In this document: positions 48,323 to 58,354 of the stretch, one piece after another
Layout: the number at the start of each line of letters is the position of its first letter
How positions within the stretch are numbered: position 1 is the stretch's first letter
Source of the DNA: Streptomyces sp. NBRC 110028
Lineage (GTDB): Bacteria; Actinomycetota; Actinomycetes; Streptomycetales; Streptomycetaceae
Direction: 5' to 3'
NCBI RefSeq assembly: GCF_001417735.1
Contig: NZ_BBUZ01000026.1
Location: 1-64,000, forward strand
Length of the DNA stretch: 64,000 bases
Program-made: the position numbers and the translations under genes
Notes under the pieces: generated by a model
Seen by the model: only the letters and a program-made list of their open reading frames with translations
The model's database searches: none
Told to the model about the DNA's origin: nothing

Positions 48323-49357
48323 CTATGACTCCTGGGCCTCCCCGGTCGTCAGTCGTGCCACGACCAGGGCGAGCAGGATGATCCCGCCGTAGATCGCCTG
48401 GATCCAGAAGGTCGACACTTGGGCGAGGGTGAGCAGGTTCTCCAGCATGCCCAGCAGCAAGGTGCCCAGCAGCGCGCCCAGCAGGGAGCCACGGCCGCCG
48501 CGCAGGCTGATGCCGCCGATCACCGCGGCCGCGAACACCGTGAAGATCAGGCCGCTGCCCTGGTTGGCGCCCACCGCGCCCACCCGCCCCGCGATGACCA
48601 GCCCCGCCACCCCCGCCAGCGCGCCGCCGGCCACCAGCACCGCCCAGCCCACCCGCGCGGTGCGGATGCCCGCCGCCCGGGCGGCCGGGGCGCTTCCGCC
48701 GATCGCGTACACCGCGCGGCCCAGCCGGTGGTAGCGCAGGCCGAACCCGGCCAGCGCGAAGCACAGCGCGGTCACCCACACCGAGACCGGCACCCCCAGC
48801 CACTCCCGCGAGCCGAGCACGAAGAACGCGTCGGGCGCGTTGAACAGCGTCCTGCCGGAGACCAGGCCGATCAGCACGCCGCGCAGCACGATGTTCATCG
48901 CCAGCGTCACGATGAACCCGTTGAGCCCCAGCCCCACGATCAGCGCCCCGTTGACCGCCCCGATGCCCGCTCCCGCCAGCGGGATGACCAGCAGTCCCAC
49001 CCAGGTCGGCAGCTCGGTGCCGAAGCCCGCCGAGGCGGCCGGGATGACGACCAGGAAGCCCAGGGCCGGGGCCAGGCCCGCGATCGACTCCAGGGAGAGG
49101 TCCATCCTGCCGCTGATGAGGATCATCGCCTCGGCGAGCACCAGCAGCCCGAGCGCCGAGGACGCCCCCAGGATGTTCACCAGGTTGTCCCGGTCGAGGA
49201 AGCCGGGGTTGGCGACCGCGCCGATGACCAGCAGCAGGACCACCGCGGGCAGCAGCGCCAGATCGCGGATCCGGACCGGGAGGACGCGCCGGGCGCGGCC
49301 CGCCCGCGCAGGGGCGAGGTCATGCATGGGCGGCGCCGTCTCCAGGGGTGAGGTCAT
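48323..49357 (-). CDS. Sugar ABC transporter permease (RbsC-like)
   Basis: This 344-aa permease has about ten membrane helices of the ribose/xylose class, with LAEAMILISGRMDLSLESIAG and FTVFAAAVIGGISLRGGRG. The gene is last of three on the minus strand (binding protein, ATPase, permease), each overlapping the next by 4 bp. The sugar is not certain. The neighbouring L-fuconate dehydratase suggests L-fucose or a related deoxysugar. Confidence 0.92.
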   Translation of the reverse strand: MTSPLETAPPMHDLAPARAGRARRVLPVRIRDLALLPAVVLLLVIGAVANPGFLDRDNLVNILGASSALGLLVLAEAMILISGRMDLSLESIAGLAPALGFLVVIPAASAGFGTELPTWVGLLVIPLAGAGIGAVNGALIVGLGLNGFIVTLAMNIVLRGVLIGLVSGRTLFNAPDAFFVLGSREWLGVPVSVWVTALCFALAGFGLRYHRLGRAVYAIGGSAPAARAAGIRTARVGWAVLVAGGALAGVAGLVIAGRVGAVGANQGSGLIFTVFAAAVIGGISLRGGRGSLLGALLGTLLLGMLENLLTLAQVSTFWIQAIYGGIILLALVVARLTTGEAQES

Positions 49358-50868
49358 TCATGGCCGAGGGCGACCCCTTCGATCGAGGCGACGAGTTCCC
49401 GGTCGGTCCAGCCCGCCCGGTGTGTGACGGTCACGAAGCCGCCCACCATCACCAGCACCCGGTCGCACGCCCGCAGATCCTCCAGCCGGTCGGAGACGAT
49501 CAGCACCGCGCGCCCCTCGGCCCGCGCCCGCAGCGCGGTCTCCAGCAGATCGCGCTGGGACCGCACGTCCACCCCCGCCGTCGGGTCGATCAGCACCAGC
49601 ACCCGGGGGTCGGTGGCCAGCGCCCGGGCCATGACGACCTTCTGCTGATTGCCGCCGGACAGCGCGGTCACCGGCTGGGCCGGGCCGCGGGTGGTGATGC
49701 CGAGCCGCTCGATGGCGCGGCGGGCCACCGCGTCCCGGGCGGACGGCCGGATCAGCCCCCGGGGCCCGAGCCGGTCCCCGATCGGCAGCGTGATGTTGTC
49801 GGCCACCGACAGCTGGGGGATCAGCCCCTGCGTACGCCGGTCGCGCGGCACGCAGCCGACCCCGGCGGCCAGCGCGGCGGTGACGCTGCCCGTACGCAGC
49901 GGACGGCCGAAGATCTCGATCCGGCCGGCGGTCGGCCGGTGCAGCCCGGCCAGCGCCTCGCCGAGCTGATGGCTGCCCGAACCCGCGAGCCCGGCCAGCC
50001 CCACCACCTCACCGGCTCTGATGGTGAGGCCGACGTCGTGGAAGGAGGCGCCGCTGAGCCCCACGGCCCGCACCGCCGCCTCGCCCCCCGGGCCCGGCGG
50101 GGGCGGGGCGCCGGGCCGGGCGGGGGCGGCCGGTTCACCGGTCATCTCCTCGATCAGGGCCCGGGTGGGCAACTCCCCGACGGGCGCGGTGACGATCCGG
50201 CGGGCGTCCCGGAAGACGGTGACGGCCTGGCAGACCTCGTACACCTCGCGCAGATGGTGCGAGATGTACAGAAACGTGACCCCGGCGGCCTGGAGCCGCC
50301 GCATGTGCGCGAACAGCCGCGCCGTCGCCCGGCTGTCGAGCTGCGCCGTGGGCTCGTCCAGGATGACGAAGCGGGTGCCCAGCGAGAGCGCCCGCGCGAT
50401 CTCCACCATCTTCGCGTCCTCGACGCTCAGATCCCCGGCCCGCGCGCCCTCGTGCACGGGGATGCCCCAGGCGTCCAGCAGCGCGCGGGCCCGGCGGCGG
50501 GTCCGCCGCCAGCTGATCACCGAGGTTCGGGGGAGGAGCGGCTGATGGGCCAGGAACAGGTTCTCCGCCACCGTCAGATCGTTGATGATCATGGACTGCT
50601 GGTAGACGCAGGCCACCCGGCGGCGCCAGGCCGCCCGGTCCGTGACGACGGGGGCGGGCTCCCCCTCGAACCACACCGTGCCCGCGTCCGGCCGCTCCAG
50701 CCCGGTGACCACCGCCACCAGCGTGGACTTTCCCGCGCCGTTGCGCCCCACCAGGGCGTGGGTCTCACCCGCCCGCACGGCGATCCCGGCCTCCCGCAGG
50801 GCCACCGTCGGCCCGTACCGCTTGGTGATCCCGCGCGCTTCGCACAGCGGTGGCCGTCCGGTGGTCAT
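49354..50868 (-). CDS. Sugar ABC transporter ATP-binding protein (RbsA/XylG-like)
   Basis: This 504-aa tandem-ATPase protein has two ATP-binding halves. In the first, VGRNGAGKSTLVAVV is the Walker A and DLSVEDAKMVEIARALS is the signature region. The second carries a modified Walker A, GLAGSGSHQL, and ALSGGNQQKVVMARAL. This is the typical asymmetry of carbohydrate importers. ATG 50868 is preferred; the frame is open to 51354 without homology. It overlaps the binding-protein gene by 4 bp. Confidence 0.93.
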   Translation of the reverse strand: MTTGRPPLCEARGITKRYGPTVALREAGIAVRAGETHALVGRNGAGKSTLVAVVTGLERPDAGTVWFEGEPAPVVTDRAAWRRRVACVYQQSMIINDLTVAENLFLAHQPLLPRTSVISWRRTRRRARALLDAWGIPVHEGARAGDLSVEDAKMVEIARALSLGTRFVILDEPTAQLDSRATARLFAHMRRLQAAGVTFLYISHHLREVYEVCQAVTVFRDARRIVTAPVGELPTRALIEEMTGEPAAPARPGAPPPPGPGGEAAVRAVGLSGASFHDVGLTIRAGEVVGLAGLAGSGSHQLGEALAGLHRPTAGRIEIFGRPLRTGSVTAALAAGVGCVPRDRRTQGLIPQLSVADNITLPIGDRLGPRGLIRPSARDAVARRAIERLGITTRGPAQPVTALSGGNQQKVVMARALATDPRVLVLIDPTAGVDVRSQRDLLETALRARAEGRAVLIVSDRLEDLRACDRVLVMVGGFVTVTHRAGWTDRELVASIEGVALGHE

Positions 50869-51890
50869 CCGCGATTGCCCCACAGCGCGGGGTCGTCCAC
50901 ATTGGCCCGGGTCACCAGCGGGGCCGGAAGCTGATCCTCCAGGATCCCTTTCCGCAGCTCGACGATCGTGCTGCCGTGATCGGTCCGCCCCTTCCGGAAC
51001 GGCTTCCCGGCCATCGCCCGCTTGATGTACACCATCGCGTACCGGGCGTACAGATCCGTCGGCTGGGAGACGGTCGCGTCGATCCACCCCTTGCGGATCG
51101 CGTCCAGCTCCTGCGGGATGCCGTCGTTGGAGACGATCGCGATATGGCCCCGGTGGCCTGCCGGGTGCAGCGCCCCGTGGCGCTGCAGCGTACGCAGCGT
51201 GGGCGCCAGGTACACGCCCCCGGCCTGCAGATAGATGCCCTTGATGTCCGGATGCGCGCTGTACAGCGCCTTCAGCCCGGCCGCCGCCTTGTCCGCCTGC
51301 CACCCGGCGGCGATGCCGAGAACCCGGACGCGCGGGTAGCGGCGCCGCATGCACGCGTCGAACGCGGCGGTGCGGTCGCGCCCGTTGACCGACGCCAGAT
51401 CACCCTCGATCTGCACCACCTTGCCGCTCCGTACGACCCGCCCCAGGCTGCGGCACGCCTTCTCGCCGTACGCACGGTTGTCGGCCCGCACCACGATCGC
51501 CACCTTGCCCCGCTCGGGCGCCACGTCGACGGCCACCACCGGGACGTGCCGGCGCTGTGCCGCGTTCAGCCCGGTGACGATGGCGGCGGAGTCGATGGGG
51601 GAGACGACCAGCCCGCCGATGTGCTGCGCCAGCAGACTGCGGATGTCGCTGACCTGCTGGCTCGCGTCGTTGTCGGAGTTCACCGTCGGCAGCACCCGGA
51701 CGCCCGCCTTGGCCGCCTGCCGCGGGATGTCGCGGTCGTACGCCTCCCAGAACGGCGACGTCAGGAACGGCACCACCACCCCGACCCGCCGCCCGCCGCC
51801 GGACCCCTCGGAGCAGCCCGCGGCGGCCGGGCCGCAGCCCAGCACGAGGACCGCGGCGGCGGTGGCGAGGCGGTGGCGCGTCGTGCGCAT
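50865..51890 (-). CDS. Sugar ABC transporter substrate-binding lipoprotein
   Basis: This 341-aa protein has a lipoprotein signal (LVLGCGPAAAGCSEG, lipidated Cys at about 26) and a type I periplasmic-binding fold of the ribose-binding class (VGVVVPFLTSPFWEAYDRDI). It captures the substrate outside the cell for the permease-ATPase pair. It is the first gene of the transporter operon. The 149-bp gap upstream, to 52039, contains hairpins and separates it from the fuconate dehydratase on the same strand. Confidence 0.92.
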   Translation of the reverse strand: MRTTRHRLATAAAVLVLGCGPAAAGCSEGSGGGRRVGVVVPFLTSPFWEAYDRDIPRQAAKAGVRVLPTVNSDNDASQQVSDIRSLLAQHIGGLVVSPIDSAAIVTGLNAAQRRHVPVVAVDVAPERGKVAIVVRADNRAYGEKACRSLGRVVRSGKVVQIEGDLASVNGRDRTAAFDACMRRRYPRVRVLGIAAGWQADKAAAGLKALYSAHPDIKGIYLQAGGVYLAPTLRTLQRHGALHPAGHRGHIAIVSNDGIPQELDAIRKGWIDATVSQPTDLYARYAMVYIKRAMAGKPFRKGRTDHGSTIVELRKGILEDQLPAPLVTRANVDDPALWGNRG

Positions 51891-51970
51891 CGTGCTCCCG
51901 GCTCCAGGTCACGGAACGGCTGTGGCGACCATAAGGCCCCCCGCCCGCCGTCCCCCCGGGCCACGCCGCC

Positions 51971-51992
51971 GGTGTCCCCGGCAGGGGGCACC
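51971..51992 (-). terminator. Hairpin between the dehydratase and the transporter genes
   Basis: GGTGTCCCC and GGGGGCACC pair around GGCA, with one G-U pair. It may attenuate transcription from the dehydratase gene into the transporter operon. Confidence 0.4.
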
Positions 51993-52039
51993 CCGATACC
52001 CCCGGCGGCGGGGAGGGGCCTCGGTGGCGAATCGTGGCG

Positions 52040-53371
52040 CTAGCGCCACGCGCTGCCGTCGGGGTAGGCGTAGGTCCGCAGGGCCTCGGGGCGCAGGGTC
52101 GCGCTGAAGCCGGGGGTGGTGGGGGCACGGTAGCGGCCGTCGGTGACGATCGCCGGGTCGAGGAAGTGCTCGTGCAAATGGGCGGAGTATTCGACGGCCC
52201 GGTCCCGGCGGGTGCCCGAGACCGCCACGTAGTCGAACATGGCCAGGTGCCGGACCAGTTCGCACAGCCCGGCGCCGCCCGCGTGCGGCCACACCGGAAC
52301 CCCGAACTCGGCGGCCAGCAGCAGGATCGCGAGGTTTTCGTTGACCCCGCCGACCCGGCAGGCGTCCAGTTGCAGCACATCGAGCGCACCCGCTTGCAGC
52401 AGCTGCTTGAAGACGACCCGGTTCGCCGTGTGCTCGCCCGCCGCGACCTTCACGGGTGCGACGGCGCGACGGATCGCGGCCAGCCCGATGATCTCGTCCG
52501 GGCTGGTCGGCTCCTCGATCCAGTACGGGTCGAACCGGGCCAGCGCCCGGGTGCGCTCGACCGCCTCGCCGACCTCCCAGCGCTGGTTGGCGTCGAGCGC
52601 CAGCCGGATGTCCGGGCCGATGGTCTCGCGGGCGATCCGGCAGCGCCGGATGTCCACGGCGGGGTCGGCGCCGACCTTGAGCTTGATCTGGGGGAAGCCG
52701 TCGGCGACGGCCGCCCGCGCGGTCCGGGCGAGCCGGTCGTCGTCGTAGCCGAGCCAGCCGCAGGAGGTGAGGTACGCCGGGTAGCCCTCGGCCCGCAGGC
52801 GGGCCTCGCGCCCGGCCCTGCCGGGGGCGGCGCGGCGCAGGATGCGCAGGGCGGCGTCGGGGGTGAGGGCGTCGGTGAGGTAGCGGAAGTCGGCCAGCGC
52901 GACCAGTTCTTCCGGGGTCAGGTCGGCCAGCAGCTTCCACAGCGGTTTCCCGGCGCGCTTGGCGGTGAGGTCCCACAGGGCGTTCATCACCGCCGCGACG
53001 GCCATGTGGGTGACGCCCTTCTCGGGGCCCAGCCAGCGCAGCTGGCCGTCGTCGACGAGGGCACGGTAGAGGCCGGCCAGGCCACCGGGCAGGCCGGGCA
53101 GTTCGGCGCCGACCAGCCGGGGGCGCAGCGCGTCGATCGCCGCGACCTCGACCTCGGTGCCGCGGCCGATGGTGGCGCAGAAACCGTGGCCCTCCAGGCC
53201 GTCCCCGGCGTCGGTGCGGACGACGACGTACGCGGCCGAGTAGTCCGGGTCGGGGTGGGTGGCGTCCGAGCCGTGGAGCCGGCGCGAGGTGGGGAAGCGG
53301 ATGTCATGGGTGTCGAGTGCCGTGATCCGTGTCCTCGTCGTCCTCGGCACAGCGCGTCGTACGGTCGTCAT
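52040..53371 (-). CDS. L-fuconate dehydratase (enolase superfamily)
   Basis: This protein of 443 aa has the mandelate-racemase/enolase fold. It shows the L-fuconate-dehydratase (ENOSF1) features [32 protein letters not shown] and [10 protein letters not shown], plus [13 protein letters not shown] and [12 protein letters not shown]. The metal-binding acids are in LDANQ, IEEP and AGEH. It converts L-fuconate to 2-keto-3-deoxy-L-fuconate in the non-phosphorylating fucose route. The transporter operon follows on the same strand. ATG 53371 is used. Confidence 0.92.
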   Translation of the reverse strand: MTTVRRAVPRTTRTRITALDTHDIRFPTSRRLHGSDATHPDPDYSAAYVVVRTDAGDGLEGHGFCATIGRGTEVEVAAIDALRPRLVGAELPGLPGGLAGLYRALVDDGQLRWLGPEKGVTHMAVAAVMNALWDLTAKRAGKPLWKLLADLTPEELVALADFRYLTDALTPDAALRILRRAAPGRAGREARLRAEGYPAYLTSCGWLGYDDDRLARTARAAVADGFPQIKLKVGADPAVDIRRCRIARETIGPDIRLALDANQRWEVGEAVERTRALARFDPYWIEEPTSPDEIIGLAAIRRAVAPVKVAAGEHTANRVVFKQLLQAGALDVLQLDACRVGGVNENLAILLLAAEFGVPVWPHAGGAGLCELVRHLAMFDYVAVSGTRRDRAVEYSAHLHEHFLDPAIVTDGRYRAPTTPGFSATLRPEALRTYAYPDGSAWR

Positions 53372-53512
53372 CGGGCGTCACACCCCGTCCCTTCGCCCCC
53401 TTGAGTCGCAGTCTCCGGCCTGGAGGGCGAAAAGTCCATATACCTATAAAGCGGGCAATATCTGGCCGAAATCGTTCGCCGGACGGCCGGATCATTCGCC
53501 GCATCAGAAGTC

Positions 53513-53542
53513 TTGACAACGCTTTGGCGTACGGCTCAGGAT
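53513..53542 (+). promoter_or_regulatory. Promoter of the asparagine cluster
   Basis: TTGACA at 53513-53518 and CAGGAT at 53537-53542 are 18 bp apart. The -10 box ends 7 nt before GTG 53549, which predicts a leaderless message. Confidence 0.6.
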
Positions 53543-53548
53543 CCTCGA

Positions 53549-54262
53549 GTGAACTTGTCAGACAGCCAGACAGGCCCTGAGTTTCCTCGTCGGATGAGTG
53601 CCATGGAGGCGGTGCTCAGCCACCTCCGGGGCGCCATCGAGCGCGGCGACTACGCGGTGGGGGACAAACTCCCCTCCGAGGCCGAGCTGTGCCGTCGCCT
53701 GGAGGTGAGCAGGCCGGTGCTCCGCGAGGCGCTGCGGGCTCTGCAGACCATGGGGCTCACCGCCTCGCGCACCGGCAAGGGCACCTTCGTCATCTCCAGC
53801 GGTCCGGTGGAGGACCCCACCTTCGGGGACTACGCCGCGAGCGACCTGCTGGAGGTGCGGCGGCATATCGAGATCCCCGTCGCGGGGTACGCGGCACTGC
53901 GCCGTTCCGCCGAGGATCTCGATCACCTCACCCATCTGCTGGACCGGATGGAGCGGGAGACCGACACCACCGCCTGGGTGGCGATGGACACCACGTTCCA
54001 TCTCGCCGTCGCCCAGGCGGCGCGGAACCCGGTCTTCCGCAGGGTGATCGAGGAGATCCGTGACGCCCTGGCACGGCAGTCGGCATTTCTCAACGAACTC
54101 GGCGGCCGCCGGGAGCAGTCCAACGCAGAACACCGGGCGATCGTCGAGGCGCTCGCCGACGGGTCCGAACCCGACGCGGTGGCGGCGATGACCCACCACC
54201 TCGAACGGGTCGAGACCACCCTGACCTCCATCGTGCGCCCCGCTTCGGCGGACGGCGTGTGA
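53549..54262 (+). CDS. GntR-family regulator (FadR/FCD type)
   Basis: This 237-aa protein has a GntR winged helix at about 18-85 ([20 protein letters not shown]) and an FCD ligand domain after it ([28 protein letters not shown]). The His and Asp residues of the FCD metal site are present. GTG 53549 lacks a ribosome site and has a promoter immediately upstream, so it is likely leaderless. The downstream permease, asparaginase and aspartase genes are the likely targets. The divergent fuconate dehydratase is an alternative target. Confidence 0.9.
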   Translation: MNLSDSQTGPEFPRRMSAMEAVLSHLRGAIERGDYAVGDKLPSEAELCRRLEVSRPVLREALRALQTMGLTASRTGKGTFVISSGPVEDPTFGDYAASDLLEVRRHIEIPVAGYAALRRSAEDLDHLTHLLDRMERETDTTAWVAMDTTFHLAVAQAARNPVFRRVIEEIRDALARQSAFLNELGGRREQSNAEHRAIVEALADGSEPDAVAAMTHHLERVETTLTSIVRPASADGV

Positions 54263-54291
54263 TACGTACTCACGGAAGGCGGACAGCAGGC

Positions 54292-55755
54292 GTGAGCGAG
54301 CAGTCCCTCCGGCAGGAAGAACGCCACGACCAAGGGCCCGATCAGCCCCAGCATGTCGATGCCGGCGACGCCGGCTACAGCAAGTCCCTCAAGGCCCGGC
54401 ATGTCAACATGATCGCCATCGGCGGTGCCATCGGCACCGGGCTCTTTCTCGGCGCGGGAGGGCGCCTGAGGGACGCCGGGCCCTCACTGGCCCTGGCGTA
54501 CGCGATCTGCGGTCTCTTCGCCTTCCTGGTGGTGCGGGCCCTCGGCGAACTGGTGCTGCACCGGCCCTCCTCGGGGTCGTTCGTCTCCTACGCCCGGGAG
54601 TTCCTCGGCGAGAAGGGCGCCTACATCGCGGGCTGGATGTACTTCCTCAACTGGTCCACCACCGGCATCGCCGACATCACCGCCGTCGCGACCTACACCC
54701 ACTACTGGGGCATGTTCACCGACATCCCGCAGTGGGTGATCGCGCTGGTCGCGCTCGCCGTCGTGCTGACGGTGAACCTCATCTCCGTGAAGATATTCGG
54801 TGAGCTGGAGTTCTGGTTCGCCATCATCAAGGTCAGCGCGCTCGTCGTGTTCATGGTGATCGGCGTCTACCTGCTGGTCAGCCGCCAGCCGGTGGACGGT
54901 CACACCACCGGCCCCAGCCTGATCACCGACCACGGCGGCGTGTTCCCGCACGGTGCGCTGCCCATGCTGCTGATCATCCAGGGCGTCGTCTTCGCCTACG
55001 CCTCCGTCGAACTCGTCGGCGTCACCGCGGGCGAGACCCTGGAGCCCGAGAAGGTCATGCCGAAGGCGATCAACTCCATCATGTGGCGCGTCGCCGTCTT
55101 CTACGTCGGCTCCGTGGTGCTGCTGTCCATGCTGATGCCCTCCGGCGCCTACTCCGGCGACCAGAGCCCGTTCGTGACCGTGCTCTCCAAGCTCGGCGTG
55201 CCCGCGGCCGGCGACGTGATGAACCTCGTCGTCCTCACCGCCGCGATGTCCAGCCTCAACTCCGGGCTGTACTCCACCGGCCGGATCCTGCGCTCGATGG
55301 CCATGGCCGGCTCCGCGCCCAAGTTCACCGGGGCGATGAGCCGCACCCAGGTGCCCTACGGAGGAATCCTCCTCACCTGCGGCATTTGTGTGCTGGGCGT
55401 CGGCCTCAACTACGTCGTGCCCAGCGAGGCGTTCGAGATCGTGCTCAACTTCGCGGCGCTCGGCATCCTCTCCACCTGGGCGATCATCATGATCTGTCAT
55501 CTGGTCTTCTGGCGCCGCACCCAGGCCGGCCACCTCACCCGGCCCGGCTACCGCCTCCCCGGCTCGCCGTACACCGAAATCGTCACCCTCGGCTTCCTCG
55601 CCTCCGTCCTGGTCCTGATGTGGGCCGACGGTGGTCCCAGCCGGCTCACCGTCATGGCGCTTCCGCTGATCGTGCTGGCGCTGGTCATCGGCTGGTTCGG
55701 CGTCAGGCGCCGGGTGGACGCCACTCGTGCCGAGGCGGCGTCGGCCGAACGGTAG
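54292..55755 (+). CDS. ansP: Amino acid permease, probably L-asparagine permease
   Basis: This 487-aa protein of the APC superfamily has twelve membrane helices. It has [20 protein letters not shown] at the first helix, [19 protein letters not shown] and [19 protein letters not shown], the AnsP/GabP-like signatures. Asparagine is inferred from the next two genes. GTG 54292 is used. An in-frame GTG at 54259 overlaps the GntR stop by 4 bp and may be the coupled start. It is in the same operon as the regulator. Confidence 0.9.
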   Translation: MSEQSLRQEERHDQGPDQPQHVDAGDAGYSKSLKARHVNMIAIGGAIGTGLFLGAGGRLRDAGPSLALAYAICGLFAFLVVRALGELVLHRPSSGSFVSYAREFLGEKGAYIAGWMYFLNWSTTGIADITAVATYTHYWGMFTDIPQWVIALVALAVVLTVNLISVKIFGELEFWFAIIKVSALVVFMVIGVYLLVSRQPVDGHTTGPSLITDHGGVFPHGALPMLLIIQGVVFAYASVELVGVTAGETLEPEKVMPKAINSIMWRVAVFYVGSVVLLSMLMPSGAYSGDQSPFVTVLSKLGVPAAGDVMNLVVLTAAMSSLNSGLYSTGRILRSMAMAGSAPKFTGAMSRTQVPYGGILLTCGICVLGVGLNYVVPSEAFEIVLNFAALGILSTWAIIMICHLVFWRRTQAGHLTRPGYRLPGSPYTEIVTLGFLASVLVLMWADGGPSRLTVMALPLIVLALVIGWFGVRRRVDATRAEAASAER

Positions 55756-55869
55756 AGGCGCCCGGCCGGGCCGACCGAGCGGTAGACCGGCCCGGCCGGC
55801 CCGGACCCCATCCGAACCAGGCGGATGAACCACCCTGTGAACCACCCCGACGACCGGAGCACCACCACC

Positions 55870-56904
55870 ATGAACACCACCACCGGGCAGCACACCGACG
55901 ACGCTCGCCACACCCCGGCCGAGCCCCCCGTCATCCGCGAACCCCGCCATGTGCCGCTCGCCCATGTCGTACGCGCTGGTGTGATCGAGAGCGTGCACCA
56001 TGGGTCGGCGGTCGTCCTGGCCGCGGATGGACGGGTCGGGTTCCAGGCCGGCGACATCGACGCCGCGTTCTACCCGCGGTCCGCGCTCAAGCCCGTGCAG
56101 GCCGTCGCGCTGCTGCGTGCCGGCCTGCCGCTGGACGGCGAACTGCTCTCGCTCACCGCCGCGAGCCACTCCGGCCAGGACGACCACCTGGCCGGGGCCC
56201 GGCGCATCCTTGAGATGGCGGACCTCACCGAGGACGACCTGCGCAACACCCCCGACCTGCCGTACGGCTCCGCGATGCGCGAGCGGTGGCTGCGGGCCGG
56301 CCACCGGCCCTCCCGGCTGGCGCAGAACTGCTCCGGCAAGCACGCCGCGATGCTGTACACCGCGAAGCTGCGCGGCTGGTCCCTGGAGGACTACCTCGAC
56401 CCGGCCCACCCGCTCCAGCGGGTGATCGCCGAAACCGTGGAGGACCTGACCGGACAGCGCGTCGCGCGGGTCACCGTCGACGGCTGCGGCGCGCCGCTGT
56501 TCTCCGTCTCCCCGCTCGGCCTCGCCCGCGCCGCCGCCGCGATCGCCTCGGCCGCCCCGGACACCCCCGAGGGCCGGGTCGCGGACGCCATGCGCACCCA
56601 CCCCGAGATGGCGTCCGGCGACGACCGGGACGTCGCCCGGCTGATGCGCACGGTGCCCGGGCTGCTCGCCAAGGACGGCTTCGAAGGTGTGCAGATGGCC
56701 GGGCTGTCCGACGGCCGGGCCTTGGTGGTCAAGATCGCCGACGGCGCCGACCGCGCCCGGATGCCGGTCACCGCGGCCGCCCTCGCCCACTGCGGCATCG
56801 ACCCCGGCGTCCTCACCGAATTCGCCACCACCCCGGTCCACGGCGGCGGCATCACGGTCGGCTGCCTGCACGTCACCGAAGCCCTCGCCCGGCCCGCCGC
56901 CTGA
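55870..56904 (+). CDS. Asparaginase (Asparaginase_II family)
   Basis: This 344-aa hydrolase converts asparagine to aspartate and ammonia. It is of the PF06089 type found in rhizobia and actinobacteria, not the classical bacterial type I/II. Conserved stretches are YPRSALKPVQAVALL, ASHSGQDDHLAGARRIL, NCSGKHAAMLYTA and KDGFEGVQMAGLSDGRAL. ATG 55870 follows GGAG, and the in-frame ATG at 55825 is less likely. It lies between the permease and aspartase genes. Confidence 0.9.
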   Translation: MNTTTGQHTDDARHTPAEPPVIREPRHVPLAHVVRAGVIESVHHGSAVVLAADGRVGFQAGDIDAAFYPRSALKPVQAVALLRAGLPLDGELLSLTAASHSGQDDHLAGARRILEMADLTEDDLRNTPDLPYGSAMRERWLRAGHRPSRLAQNCSGKHAAMLYTAKLRGWSLEDYLDPAHPLQRVIAETVEDLTGQRVARVTVDGCGAPLFSVSPLGLARAAAAIASAAPDTPEGRVADAMRTHPEMASGDDRDVARLMRTVPGLLAKDGFEGVQMAGLSDGRALVVKIADGADRARMPVTAAALAHCGIDPGVLTEFATTPVHGGGITVGCLHVTEALARPAA

Positions 56905-56943
56905 CCCGCCCGCCCACCGTGACCCAAGGAACCTCGCACAGCC

Positions 56944-58347
56944 ATGACCGCTGACTCCGGCACCCGCCGCGAACACGACCTGCTCGGCGACCGCGACGTA
57001 CCCGCCGACGCGTACTGGGGCGTCCACACCCTGCGCGCGTCCGAGAACTTCCCCATCACCGGCACCTCCATCGCCGCCTACCCGCACCTCATCAACGCCC
57101 TGGCCGCCGTCAAGGAGGCGGCGGCCCGCGCGAACGAGGACCTGGGCCTGCTCTCCTCGCTCAAGGCCGACGCCATCGCCGCGGCCTGCCAGGAGATACG
57201 CCGCGGCCGGCTGCACGACCAGTTCATCGTCGACGTGATCCAGGGCGGCGCCGGGACCTCGACGAACATGAACGCCAACGAGGTGATCGCCAACCGGGCC
57301 CTGGAGATCCTCGGCCACGCCAAGGGCGACTACGGCCACCTGCACCCGAACGAGGACGTCAACCTCAGCCAGTCCACCAACGACGTCTACCCGACCGCCG
57401 TCAACGTCTCCACGATCATCGCCGTCCGTGAGCTGCACACGGCCATGGAGACGCTGCGCCTGGCGTTCGCCGCCAAGGCCGAGGAGTTCGGCGACATCCT
57501 GAAGATGGGTCGCACGCAGCTCCAGGACGCGGTGCCGATGACGCTGGGCCAGGAGTTCTCGGCGTACGCGGTGATGCTGGAGGAGGACCAGAGCCGGCTG
57601 CTGGAGGCCTCCGGCCTGGTGCACGAGATCAACCTCGGCGCGACCGCGATCGGCACCGGCCTCAACGCGCCGAAGGGCTACGCCGAGGCCGCCCGCGGCC
57701 ACCTGGAGAAGATCACCGGACTGCCGCTGGTCACCGCGGCCAACCTGGTCGAGGCCACCCAGGACTGCGGCGCGTTCGTCCACCTGTCCGGGGTCCTCAA
57801 GCGCATCGCCGTCAAGCTCTCCAAGAGCTGCAACGACCTGCGGCTGCTCTCCTCCGGCCCGCGCGCCGGGCTCAACGAGATCAACCTGCCGCCGGTGCAG
57901 GCCGGTTCCAGCATCATGCCCGGCAAGGTCAACCCGGTCATCCCCGAGGTCGTCAACCAGGTGGCCTTCGAGGTGATCGGCAACGACGTGGCCATCACCA
58001 TGGCCGCCGAGGCCGGACAGCTCCAGCTGAACGCCTTCGAACCGATCATCCTGCACTCCCTCTCGGAGAGCATCACCCATCTGCGCGCCGCCTGCCTGGT
58101 GCTGGCCGACCGGTGCGTCGCGGGCATCACCGCCAACGCCGAGAACCTGCGCGCCACCGTGGAGAACTCCATCGGCCTGGTCACCGCCCTCAATCCGTAC
58201 ATCGGCTACAGCGCGGCCACCAGCATCGCCAAGGAGGCCCTGGCCACCGGCCGCGGCGTCGCCGAACTCGTCCTGGAGAAGGGGCTGCTGCCCGCCGAAC
58301 GCCTCGCCGAGGTGCTGAGCCCGGAGGAGGTCGCGGGCCGCGGCTGA
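56944..58347 (+). CDS. aspA: Aspartate ammonia-lyase
   Basis: This 467-aa fumarase/aspartase-superfamily enzyme converts aspartate to fumarate and ammonia. The signature GSSIMPGKVNPVIPEV is present near residue 320, with NLSQSTNDVYPTA and GAGTSTNMNANEV earlier. ATG 56944 follows AAGGAA. It completes the route asparagine to aspartate to fumarate encoded by the operon. It converges on the GAF regulator with a 7-bp gap. Confidence 0.95.
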   Translation: MTADSGTRREHDLLGDRDVPADAYWGVHTLRASENFPITGTSIAAYPHLINALAAVKEAAARANEDLGLLSSLKADAIAAACQEIRRGRLHDQFIVDVIQGGAGTSTNMNANEVIANRALEILGHAKGDYGHLHPNEDVNLSQSTNDVYPTAVNVSTIIAVRELHTAMETLRLAFAAKAEEFGDILKMGRTQLQDAVPMTLGQEFSAYAVMLEEDQSRLLEASGLVHEINLGATAIGTGLNAPKGYAEAARGHLEKITGLPLVTAANLVEATQDCGAFVHLSGVLKRIAVKLSKSCNDLRLLSSGPRAGLNEINLPPVQAGSSIMPGKVNPVIPEVVNQVAFEVIGNDVAITMAAEAGQLQLNAFEPIILHSLSESITHLRAACLVLADRCVAGITANAENLRATVENSIGLVTALNPYIGYSAATSIAKEALATGRGVAELVLEKGLLPAERLAEVLSPEEVAGRG

Positions 58348-58354
58348 GGGGGAC

